Positions 1 to 6,404 of a DNA stretch of 6,576 bases are shown here, one piece after another (position 1 is the first letter of the stretch; each line of letters opens with the position of its first letter). The position numbers and the translations under genes are program-made. Origin of the DNA: Sulfurovum sp. (GTDB lineage: Bacteria; Campylobacterota; Campylobacteria; Campylobacterales; Sulfurovaceae). The stretch is taken from the NCBI GenBank assembly GCA_015661535.1, contig DQVY01000221.1:1-6576 (forward strand), read 5' to 3'. Below the pieces are notes generated by a model that saw nothing but the letters and a program-made list of their open reading frames with translations, made no database searches and was not told the origin of the DNA.

Positions 1-1
1 C

Positions 2-109
2 AAGTTTGTTGATGCAAACAGTGCTGAAGAAGCAAGAAGGGACAAGGTAAGTAATTTGAAAAGTTTCATAATATCTCCTATAATATGTGTTTTAATAATG
101 ACAGTATAG
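2..109 (+). CDS. Possible C-terminal fragment of an unidentified protein, cut by the left edge
   Basis: An open frame runs in from the left edge and stops at TAG 107-109, giving about 35 residues that begin KFVDANSAEEARRDK. In the first 50 bases nearly every codon of this frame starts with a purine, a usual mark of a true coding frame. The end of the frame is hydrophobic (SFIISPIICVLIMTV) and AT-rich, so it could be a short membrane tail or read-through into non-coding DNA. A competing frame ends at TAA 48-50. No family can be recognised from so little sequence. Confidence 0.35.
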   Translation, partial: KFVDANSAEEARRDKVSNLKSFIISPIICVLIMTV

Positions 110-184
110 ACTAATCGAGATTAAAATTGATGAAAATAAATGGGAGTATGGTGTACAATAAAGATATTTGGCAAAGCAGATGAA

Positions 185-213
185 ATTCAAGCATAATGTT
201 ATTTCGCTATAAT
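185..213 (+). promoter_or_regulatory. Candidate sigma-70 promoter for leuC
   Basis: A perfect TATAAT lies at 208-213, about 45 bases before the leuC start. The expected -35 position, 17 bases upstream (185-190), reads ATTCAA, a poor match, but promoters in Campylobacterota often lack a conserved -35 box. Transcription would start near 220 and give a leader of under 40 bases. The gap at 110-257 is clearly richer in A and T than the genes. I see no leucine-codon leader peptide or attenuator there. A second TATAAT at 79-84 is a weaker alternative because it lies inside the possible upstream reading frame. Confidence 0.45.
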
Positions 214-257
214 TCGCGTAATTATTATATACATTATCGTGTAACGAAGGACAATTT

Positions 258-1538
258 ATGGCACAAACTATGACAGAGAAAATATTTTCAGAACATGCCG
301 GGCGTGAAGTGCAGGCAGGAGAGATAGTAAGGGTAGATATCGATATGATCATCGGTAATGACATTACGACACCCATTTCCATACGTGCATTTGAAGAGAG
401 TGGTGCAGAGAAGTTGGCAAATCCGGATGGTTTTGCTCTGGTAATGGACCATTATATTCCCGCAAAAGACATCGCTTCAGCGAATCAGGCGAAGATCTCG
501 AGAGAGTTCGCCTATAAACATGACCTTAAATACTTTTTTGATGAAAAAGATATGGGGATAGAGCATGCTTTACTTCCTGAAAAAGGCTTGGTATTGCCGG
601 GTGATGTGATCATTGGTGCAGATTCTCATACCTGTACACATGGTGCCTTGGGTGCCTTTTCAACAGGTATGGGTTCTACAGACCTTGCCTTTGGGATGAT
701 CACGGGAGGGAACTGGTTCAAAGTGCCTGAAACCATTAAAGTGGAACTCACAGGGAAACCGGGCGAACACATTTACGGGAAAGATATTATTTTAGAGCTT
801 ATCCGTCAGATCGGTGTGGATGGCGCCTTGTATAAAGCCATTGAATTTGTAGGAGATGCCATACAGCACCTGGGCATGGCAGACAGATTCTCTATTGCCA
901 ATATGGTCATTGAAGCAGGGGCAAAAAATGGTATTTTTGCCGTAGATGATGTGACATTAACATACCTGGAAGAACGCAAAGAGATCAATGGAAGCTTACG
1001 TGCTGAACCTAAGATCCATGTTTCTGATGCAGATGCAAATTATTGTCAAGTCATCACTATAGACACTTCAGCCCTTTCTCCTGTGATCGCTTACCCTTTC
1101 TTGCCATCCAACGGGAAACCTGTAGAACAGGCAGTAGCTGATGACTTGAAAATTGACCAAGTGATGATAGGTTCCTGTACCAATGGTCGTATTGAAGACC
1201 TACGTATTGCCGCAGAGATCATGAAAGGCAAAAGGGTTGCCCGTCATACACGTATGATCGTCACCCCTGCCACACAGAAAATATTGCTTCAAGCACAACA
1301 TGAAGGATTGATGGATATTCTTATTGAAGCAGGTGCTGTGGTATCTAACCCTACCTGTGGTGCATGTTTGGGCGGATACATGGGTATTTTAGGAGACAAT
1401 GAACGTTGTGTAGCTACTACCAACCGTAACTTTGTGGGGCGTATGGGTGCCAGAACTTCTGAGATTTATTTGGCAAATTCAGCGGTTGCCGCAGCATCAG
1501 CCATAGCAGGGAAGATCGTAGACCCAAGAGAGCTGTAA
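258..1538 (+). CDS. leuC: 3-isopropylmalate dehydratase large subunit (LeuC, short form)
   Basis: This is the large subunit of isopropylmalate isomerase, which with LeuD converts 2-isopropylmalate to 3-isopropylmalate in cytoplasmic leucine synthesis. The 426-residue product belongs to the aconitase/hydro-lyase superfamily and has the length of the short LeuC form (about 420 residues), not the roughly 470 of the enterobacterial type. The three ligands of a [4Fe-4S] cluster are visible: C307 in GSCTNGR, and C367 and C370 in PTCGACLGG. GADSHTCTHGALGAF (120-134) and NRNFVGRMG (389-397) are further family signatures. The start at 258 has AAGGA at 247-251, six bases upstream; a later ATG (270) has no comparable site. 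No leuD or leuB is adjacent, so the small subunit must be encoded elsewhere. Homoaconitase or dimethylmalate dehydratase share this fold and cannot be excluded from sequence alone, but LeuC is the likeliest call. Confidence 0.88.
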   Translation: MAQTMTEKIFSEHAGREVQAGEIVRVDIDMIIGNDITTPISIRAFEESGAEKLANPDGFALVMDHYIPAKDIASANQAKISREFAYKHDLKYFFDEKDMGIEHALLPEKGLVLPGDVIIGADSHTCTHGALGAFSTGMGSTDLAFGMITGGNWFKVPETIKVELTGKPGEHIYGKDIILELIRQIGVDGALYKAIEFVGDAIQHLGMADRFSIANMVIEAGAKNGIFAVDDVTLTYLEERKEINGSLRAEPKIHVSDADANYCQVITIDTSALSPVIAYPFLPSNGKPVEQAVADDLKIDQVMIGSCTNGRIEDLRIAAEIMKGKRVARHTRMIVTPATQKILLQAQHEGLMDILIEAGAVVSNPTCGACLGGYMGILGDNERCVATTNRNFVGRMGARTSEIYLANSAVAAASAIAGKIVDPREL

Positions 1539-1539
1539 G

Positions 1540-2310
1540 ATGAAAAAAGTTTTTCTTTTTTGTGCATTCTTCTTGACTACGTCTCTACTTTTTGCAAATT
1601 ATACGGTTAAGATCGCAGTCTATAAAGACCAGGATAATCTTATGCGATTTATTGCGAAGATCCCTGAACCACAGTATAGAAAAAATATTCAGATTGAAGA
1701 AAAAAACCATTTGCATTATGTGACGTCGATATCGTATGAGTATGAAAAAGAAGTCAATAAAGCACTGCGTGCCTATAAAAAAGTCTTCCCTGATGCTTTT
1801 GTTGAAGAGGTCGAAGAAGGGAATACAACTATCTCACCTGCTACAGTCGATAAGAAAGTTTTGCTGACTAAGCCTTCTCTTGCAAAAGCAACACCTGTTG
1901 TTCCAGTGGCTGAGCCTGTCGAAGCCAAAATGCTCGATGCAAAACAACTATTGGAAAACAAAACGGTCTATCTTTGTAAAGACCATCCTCTGAAAGATGC
2001 CAAAAAAGAGATCATTAAATTAGAGTTCAAAGCAAAATATGTCTTGTATAGTAAACGTCGCAGAGATACGCCTCCCCTTCAAATACCATATACTTTTGAC
2101 AAAAATGCTGTGGTCTTAAGCTTATCGGGGATGCAGTTTAAATATCAACTCTTAAAAGAAGAAGAGGGCTTTTTGCTGGCACAGAGTTATATCAATGAGA
2201 GCAAAGGGCAACAGTTCAGGTTTTACTTTGATGAGGATCTTGCCTTTGAGTTTGTCCGTGGACTTTCTCCTTTGGTCTCAGCTAAAAGTTTGGATCAAAG
2301 TCAAAATTAG
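1540..2310 (+). CDS. Uncharacterised exported protein with a possible SPOR-like N-terminal domain
   Basis: I do not recognise a named family. Residues 1-19 form a classic signal peptide (KK, a hydrophobic core, then LLFA before N20), so the mature protein is probably periplasmic; the Cys at 8 sits in the hydrophobic core and is not a lipobox. Residues 20-92 (YTVKIAVYK ... VTSISYEYEKEVNKALRAYKKVFPDAF) resemble the strand-helix-strand pattern of SPOR peptidoglycan-binding domains, with a helix of the 'A-L-x-x-Y-K' kind; this is a resemblance, not a proven match. A Pro/Ala/Val-rich linker covers about 111-130. A charged, strand-rich second domain spans about 140-242 and holds the mature protein's only Cys (C146). 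The ATG follows the leuC stop after one base and has only a weak AAGAG at 1526-1530, so it is probably translated by coupling to leuC. A functional tie to leucine synthesis is not evident. Its last 29 bases overlap the end of the converging iron-sulfur subunit gene. Confidence 0.75.
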   Translation: MKKVFLFCAFFLTTSLLFANYTVKIAVYKDQDNLMRFIAKIPEPQYRKNIQIEEKNHLHYVTSISYEYEKEVNKALRAYKKVFPDAFVEEVEEGNTTISPATVDKKVLLTKPSLAKATPVVPVAEPVEAKMLDAKQLLENKTVYLCKDHPLKDAKKEIIKLEFKAKYVLYSKRRRDTPPLQIPYTFDKNAVVLSLSGMQFKYQLLKEEEGFLLAQSYINESKGQQFRFYFDEDLAFEFVRGLSPLVSAKSLDQSQN

Positions 2311-2992
2311 GGCTGCCAAAACTTTGTGTGGCATAGCTAGGGTCATTGTAGCCTTCTTGTACAGAGAGCCCTCGTAACATCATAATATCCATTTTGGGGT
2401 CAATACCTTTCGGGCAGGCCAGGGTACACTCTCCGCAAAGTGTACAATCCCATACCCCATTGCTTTGCACGCTATCTAGTATCTCTTTGACACCCTTTTC
2501 GCGTTTATCTACGCTGTAACGGTAGGCTCGTGTCAGTGCAAAAGGTCCTAAAAATTCTGGGTTTACAGCATAGACTGGGCAAGCAGAGTAGCATGAGTCA
2601 CAGAGTATACAGTCAGTTTGACGTTCTGTAAACTTTTCATCTTTTGGGGTGGGAGATGCTTCTGTTGCACTATGTAACCAGGCAGTACTTTGAAGTAGTG
2701 TCTCTTTTGCTTTATTTTTGTCTACTTTTAGGTCACGAAGAACAGGATGATAGTTAAGTGGTTCAACTACATCGCCATCTTGTAGCTTGTAGGCACATGC
2801 GAGTTCTTCTTTGCCATTGACTCTTACGGCACATGTACCACAGACAGAAGCACGACAACCTGCTGTGAAGGTGAGTGTAGCATCTTGCGTTTCTTTGATG
2901 TCTGTAAGCGCATGTAAAAGTGTTGTCTTTGTGCTTTTTATTGTGTATGTCTCATGGCTGTTAGTTTCAGACCTAAGTATAGTTAAAGTCAT
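2282..2992 (-). CDS. Fumarate reductase/succinate dehydrogenase-like iron-sulfur subunit with twelve cluster cysteines
   Basis: This is the electron-transfer subunit that would pass electrons to or from the flavoprotein encoded just upstream. The 236-residue product has an N-terminal plant-type [2Fe-2S] domain (C46, C51, C54, C66; CRASVCGTC) and a C-terminal ferredoxin-like domain with CILCDSCYSACP (C128, C131, C134, C138) and CTLCGECTLACPKG (C183, C186, C189, C193). Classical SdhB/FrdB lack the equivalent of C186 and so carry a [3Fe-4S] centre. Here all four cysteines are present and a second [4Fe-4S] cluster is expected. A longer frame opens at 3010, but I chose 2992: it forms an ATGA overlap with the flavoprotein stop and has AAGGAG five bases upstream. 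No anchor subunit follows. The SdhB/FrdB/TfrB superfamily call is firm; the exact partner and electron donor are not known. Symbols such as frdB or sdhB would overstate what is visible. Confidence 0.9.
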   Translation of the reverse strand: MTLTILRSETNSHETYTIKSTKTTLLHALTDIKETQDATLTFTAGCRASVCGTCAVRVNGKEELACAYKLQDGDVVEPLNYHPVLRDLKVDKNKAKETLLQSTAWLHSATEASPTPKDEKFTERQTDCILCDSCYSACPVYAVNPEFLGPFALTRAYRYSVDKREKGVKEILDSVQSNGVWDCTLCGECTLACPKGIDPKMDIMMLRGLSVQEGYNDPSYATQSFGSPNFDFDPNF

Positions 2993-4590
2993 GCTCTCTC
3001 CTTCTTCCACTGAAAAACAATGTGGTTTTTAAATTTTTCATCATCTACTTGGGTAAACTCTTCTTTGTAGTGAGCCCCACGGCTTTCATCTCTAGCAATG
3101 GCTGCAGAGACTACGGTGGAGCTAAGCAGTATGGTATTTGCAAACTCTAAAAAGTCTGTAAGGTTTGTGTTGTTGGTTTTGCTCTTGTCTTCTATGCCCA
3201 TGGTGGCTATGGCTTCTTGTGTGTCATTGATGTAGTCTAGAGCTTCATTTAAGGATGCATTGTTTCGGACGATACCTACTTTTTCATAAAAGAGTTTTCC
3301 TAAAACTTCGCGTTTGTCGTAAAAGTTTACTGTAGGGGTTTGGGCATAAAGGTTTTCTAGGTAGGTTTTATCTTGCTGAAGTTGTGCATCAGTCGCTTTT
3401 TGTACTGAAGTTGAAGATGCATACTTGAAGGCATTTTCTCCTGCACGTTTACCAAAAGCGGTGATTTCTAGTAGGGAGTTGCCCCCTAGACGGTTGGCTC
3501 CATGCACTTTGGCATTGGAGCATTCACCTACAGCGAAACAGCCTTTTATGCCATCTACTTCCATAGTATGGTTGACATCTATCCCACCCATAGAGTAGTG
3601 AGCTACAGGCTTAATGGGTATGAGTTCTTTGGCTGGGTCTACATTTTCATGTAGTTTACATAGGGCTACTTCTTGAGGGAGGAGTTCCATAAGCTTCCCT
3701 TCACCTAAATGACGTACATCCAAGAAGACTTCTTGAGCTTGTTTAAATTGTTCAAAAATGGCACGTGCAACCACGTCACGAGGTCCCAGTTCATCTGTAA
3801 ATCTTTCGTTTTTACTGTTTACCAAGTACCCACCTTCACCTCTAGCACTCTCGCTTATGAGTATACTAGACTTTTTGAGGGCAGTTGGGTGAAACTGTAC
3901 AAACTCCATGTCAGACACAGCTCCGCCTGCACGAAGCACAGCAGCTATGCCATCTCCTGTAGCTCCAGTCATGTTGGTAGTGTAGTTATGGTAAAGACCT
4001 CCATAACCACCTGTAGCTATAATGACAGACTTCGCATCTATTTGTTTTAACTCACCTGTGCGTATGTCAAGAAAAGTTGCCCCTTTGACACACCCATTTT
4101 CAACAACAAGACTCATGAGATAATGTTCATCTAAAAAGTCTATACCGTGTTTTAAGCAAGTGTCATACAAGGTATGGAGTATCTTGAGTCCTGTGTAGTC
4201 CTGTGCATAGCAAGCACGTTTGGCTGAGGCTCCACCCATTTGACGTTGGGCGACTGTTTTGATGCCAATTTCTTCTGTTTCTACACGCGAAAAAGGTACA
4301 CCAATACTGTCTAACCAAGCGATGGCATGAGGTGCATCAGAACACATGGTCTGCACCATTTCTTCGTCACACAGTCCCCGTGCTGACTTAATGGTATCTG
4401 CTATATGAGCGTCAACTGTGTCGTCCCCTGCATTAGAAAGAGCAGCGTTTATGCCGCCTTGTGCCATAGAGGTTTGTGAGTTGGTAGGGTAGGCTTTTCC
4501 TACCACAAGGACTGAAGCCCCTACATCTTTTGCCGAAAGTGCAGCGGTAAGCCCTGCTCCTCCCGAGCCTATTATCAATACATCGATCAT
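2989..4590 (-). CDS. Fumarate reductase/succinate dehydrogenase-like flavoprotein subunit lacking the covalent-FAD histidine
   Basis: This is a FAD-dependent oxidoreductase of the SdhA/FrdA/NadB family, predicted to interconvert fumarate and succinate with the iron-sulfur subunit encoded next to it. The 533 residues contain the dinucleotide-binding GSGGAGL (8-14), FHPTAL (233-238), ARGEGG (249-254), RDVVARA (271-277, with the catalytic Arg), HYSMGG (331-336), GANRLGGNSLLE (364-375) and a C-terminal DESRGAHY (501-508). In SNTS-type alignment the stretch SQTSMAQGG (38-46) puts Q39 exactly where SdhA/FrdA have the His that bonds FAD, so the flavin is predicted to be non-covalent, as in L-aspartate oxidase. 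The neighbouring Fe-S gene argues against NadB, though NadB is the main alternative. It starts four bases inside the preceding gene (ATGA), with AAGGA at 4600-4596. There is no Tat or Sec signal, so it should act in the cytoplasm. It is shorter than the roughly 590-residue enterobacterial SdhA and 600-residue FrdA. Confidence 0.88.
   Translation of the reverse strand: MIDVLIIGSGGAGLTAALSAKDVGASVLVVGKAYPTNSQTSMAQGGINAALSNAGDDTVDAHIADTIKSARGLCDEEMVQTMCSDAPHAIAWLDSIGVPFSRVETEEIGIKTVAQRQMGGASAKRACYAQDYTGLKILHTLYDTCLKHGIDFLDEHYLMSLVVENGCVKGATFLDIRTGELKQIDAKSVIIATGGYGGLYHNYTTNMTGATGDGIAAVLRAGGAVSDMEFVQFHPTALKKSSILISESARGEGGYLVNSKNERFTDELGPRDVVARAIFEQFKQAQEVFLDVRHLGEGKLMELLPQEVALCKLHENVDPAKELIPIKPVAHYSMGGIDVNHTMEVDGIKGCFAVGECSNAKVHGANRLGGNSLLEITAFGKRAGENAFKYASSTSVQKATDAQLQQDKTYLENLYAQTPTVNFYDKREVLGKLFYEKVGIVRNNASLNEALDYINDTQEAIATMGIEDKSKTNNTNLTDFLEFANTILLSSTVVSAAIARDESRGAHYKEEFTQVDDEKFKNHIVFQWKKERA
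2998..3003 (-). promoter_or_regulatory. Shine-Dalgarno that sets the iron-sulfur subunit start
   Basis: On the minus strand AAGGAG occupies 3003-2998, followed by AGAGC and then the ATG at 2992. The five-base spacing matches the other internal genes of this operon. This site lies inside the longer frame that opens at 3010, which makes the six-residue extension (MEEGES) unlikely to be translated. Confidence 0.75.
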
Positions 4591-5525
4591 TGCTGTCCTT
4601 GTAAATATTCTTCTATGTTTTTGACTATGCCTTCAAGAAGCTTTTTTCTTGCTTCTATGCTTGCCCAGGCGATGTGCGGTGTGATGAGAAGACGCTCTTT
4701 ATGTTTGACCTCATTGAGACGGTTAGTGAGACTGATGGGTTCTATTTCCAGTACATCTAAGCCTGCATACAGGGTCCGTCTGTCAAGCTCAAATGCCAAA
4801 TCTGTTTCGTTGATAATGCCTCCACGGCCTAAATTTAACAGTAGGGCATTCTCTTTCATATAGGGTAGGTTATTTTCGTTGATGAGATTATAGGTGTTAT
4901 CATTCAGCGGTGCATGAATGGAGATGATGTCACAGTCTTTTAAGATGAACTCTAAACTTTGATGCGGGTAGGCATGGTTGAGATTTTCACCAGAAGTAGA
5001 ATGATAACGCACTTCTGCCCCAAAAGCTGTAGCTATTTTAGCCACCTCTTGACCTATGTTCCCAAAGCCAATGATCCCCCATTTTTTACCTGATATCTCA
5101 GCAAAGGGGTGGCTTACATCTGTAAATAGTCCTGAGTTTGTCCAGTTAAAATCTTTGACAGCGGCATCATAATAGGCCATTTTTTCAAGTAAGTACAGTG
5201 CCATAGCAAAGGTATGTTGTACCACTGACTTAGTGGAATACCCTGCAACATTGGTTACCGAAATGCCTTGAAATCTGGCTGCTTCTAAATCTACATTGTT
5301 CATGCCTGTTGCGGCAATACAGATAAGTTTTAGTTTGGGTGCTTGGGAGAGAATGTTGGCAGAAAGTATGACTTTGTTGGTGATGACAATATCCGCAATA
5401 AGTATACGATCCACTGTTTCCTCTTCGGAGGTAGTTTCATAGCTAATGACCTCTCCCAGCTTATCTAAAGGGGAAAGATCTAAGTCTGTTCCAAGTGTTT
5501 TGGCATCAAGTATAACTATTTTCAT
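4587..5525 (-). CDS. D-2-hydroxyacid dehydrogenase (glycerate/hydroxypyruvate reductase type)
   Basis: This is an NAD(P)-dependent cytoplasmic enzyme that interconverts a 2-keto acid and a D-2-hydroxy acid. The 312-residue length is normal for the family. The catalytic domain is formed by both ends, with the Rossmann domain in between. Visible features are GFGNIG (153-158) for the nucleotide, the catalytic set R234 (LGRGG), E262 (DVLEIEP) and H284 (TPHIAWAS), and the TGMNNVD stretch (73-79) of the substrate side. The closing TPHIAW is common in hydroxypyruvate/glyoxylate reductases, but D-lactate or other keto acids are possible and I would not name the substrate. After the second strand of the Rossmann fold the family's usual NAD-selecting Asp is replaced by Ser (S176 in YHSTSG), so NADPH may be accepted. 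The start overlaps the preceding stop by one base (TAATG), with AGGAG at 5535-5531. Its end overlaps the flavoprotein start by four bases. Confidence 0.87.
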   Translation of the reverse strand: MKIVILDAKTLGTDLDLSPLDKLGEVISYETTSEEETVDRILIADIVITNKVILSANILSQAPKLKLICIAATGMNNVDLEAARFQGISVTNVAGYSTKSVVQHTFAMALYLLEKMAYYDAAVKDFNWTNSGLFTDVSHPFAEISGKKWGIIGFGNIGQEVAKIATAFGAEVRYHSTSGENLNHAYPHQSLEFILKDCDIISIHAPLNDNTYNLINENNLPYMKENALLLNLGRGGIINETDLAFELDRRTLYAGLDVLEIEPISLTNRLNEVKHKERLLITPHIAWASIEARKKLLEGIVKNIEEYLQGQQ

Positions 5526-6391
5526 TATGGCTCCTGGTGGCTTGTATTGTCATCATCACAGGAAGCTGTTTCGGTAATGGTAAGGGCACAGCCGTCACTT
5601 GCCCCTCCTGCGCTTAAAAAATCTGAAGTGATCTCTAAGGGATCGCTGGAAATGGATGTTTCTGATTCCTCCTCTCTTTCAGGGGTCTCAGTTTGTGTTT
5701 TTTCTTCAAAATAGGCAATGATCTTTTGGTCCCCATGAAGGAGTGTCATGCCCGTATTCTCTTTTATGATCAATGCAGGAATACTTGTAATGCCTGAAAA
5801 TTTCAAAAAGTTTCTTGCAGAAGCTTCTTTTACAGATATAGGTGTGTATGGTATGTTATGTGCTGCAAAATATGTTTTCACTTTTTTACAGTGTGAGCAG
5901 GTTTTAGACTGTATAAGATAGGTGCCCGGCGCCTCTATAAATGTTTTGTTTTTAGAAATACTTAGGGTGCTGAGACCTATGAAGATGGCTATGACAGATG
6001 CTAACACCATAGGAAAACTTTTGACCTGAGAAAAGAGCGCAATGAGAAGTAAAGAGGAAAAAATACCCAAACAGAAGATACAAGGTTCAGGATTTGCGAT
6101 GAACTGGTAAGAAAGAATAGTCGCTTCAAAAGCTATGGCTGCGTAAATCCCCATAAAAAACAGGGTTTCAAAAAATTTACTCTTCAAAGACAGATATCCC
6201 AAGATCATCAGCAGAAACAGTCCGGCAAGACCAGCATAATTTAGGTATATAGGGTCAAAATTTAAAAGTTCCCCTGCAAGTTTGCATCCCACTTTCCCAC
6301 AAAGAGAGCTGTGTTGTACTTTTAGATATGTTTCTATGGCCATATAGCCAAGCAGTAACAAGGGTAAAAACAGACGAGAAAATACACGCAT
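5525..6391 (-). CDS. VKOR-family membrane disulfide oxidoreductase fused to a glutaredoxin-like domain
   Basis: This protein probably forms or transfers disulfides in the envelope, as bacterial VKOR proteins do in place of DsbB. Residue numbers count from an ATG at 6394. About five hydrophobic segments (roughly 5-25, 50-70, 75-100, 106-123, 127-146) match the four-helix VKOR core plus a linking helix. C32 and C37 lie in the first outer loop, and CIFC (105-108) is the active-site pair. After the fifth helix a thioredoxin/glutaredoxin-like domain (about 155-230) carries CSHC (166-169) and IPALI (205-209, with the expected cis-Pro); the topology puts it in the periplasm. Residues 231-289 are an acidic, Ser/Thr-rich tail with two more cysteines (C269, C279). 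Two ATGs stand in tandem at 6394 and 6391. AAGGAG at 6403-6398 is three bases from the first and six from the second, so I chose the second. It begins just after purT, and its stop overlaps the dehydrogenase start. Confidence 0.82.
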   Translation of the reverse strand: MRVFSRLFLPLLLLGYMAIETYLKVQHSSLCGKVGCKLAGELLNFDPIYLNYAGLAGLFLLMILGYLSLKSKFFETLFFMGIYAAIAFEATILSYQFIANPEPCIFCLGIFSSLLLIALFSQVKSFPMVLASVIAIFIGLSTLSISKNKTFIEAPGTYLIQSKTCSHCKKVKTYFAAHNIPYTPISVKEASARNFLKFSGITSIPALIIKENTGMTLLHGDQKIIAYFEEKTQTETPEREEESETSISSDPLEITSDFLSAGGASDGCALTITETASCDDDNTSHQEP

Positions 6392-6397
6392 CATACA

Positions 6398-6403
6398 CTC
6401 CTT
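6398..6403 (-). promoter_or_regulatory. Shine-Dalgarno in the purT-VKOR gap
   Basis: AAGGAG lies on the minus strand between the purT stop and two tandem ATG codons. Its three-base distance to the first ATG is short and its six-base distance to the second is close to the five bases seen at the other genes of the operon, which favours initiation at 6391. Confidence 0.6.
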
Positions 6404-6404
6404 A

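Noticed and set aside
112..123. Inverted repeat TAATC-GA-GATTA followed by a few A
   Set aside because: The five-base AT-rich stem with a two-base loop and no T-run is too weak to be a terminator.
130..183. A 17-codon open frame (ATG 130 to TGA 181-183, beginning MKINGSMVYNK) in the gap before leuC
   Set aside because: It has many purine-first codons but no good ribosome site and no Leu codons, so it does not look like a leucine attenuator peptide; too short to support.
92..382. Leftward open frame across the leuC start
   Set aside because: It is antisense to leuC and the promoter region, with a Cys/Ile/Tyr-rich composition unlike a real protein and no ribosome site.
2312..2337. Imperfect hairpin GCTGCCA ... 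TGGCATAGC just past the rightward gene's stop
   Set aside because: It has a ten-base loop, a two-base bulge and no following T-run, and it is coding sequence of the iron-sulfur subunit, so it is not a convincing intrinsic terminator.
2993..3010. Six-residue N-terminal extension (MEEGES) of the iron-sulfur subunit
   Set aside because: Its codons are the ribosome site of the ATG at 2992, and 2992 gives the ATGA overlap used elsewhere in the operon.
3709..4050. Rightward open frame of 113 codons inside the flavoprotein gene
   Set aside because: It is the antisense shadow of a well-conserved gene; the Ser/Thr/Val-rich product has no recognisable motif.
2989..4590. Reading the flavoprotein as L-aspartate oxidase (NadB)
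   Set aside because: The missing His and many motifs would fit, but the coupled SdhB/FrdB-type iron-sulfur gene and the DESRGAHY ending fit the Frd/Sdh family at least as well; kept as the main alternative.
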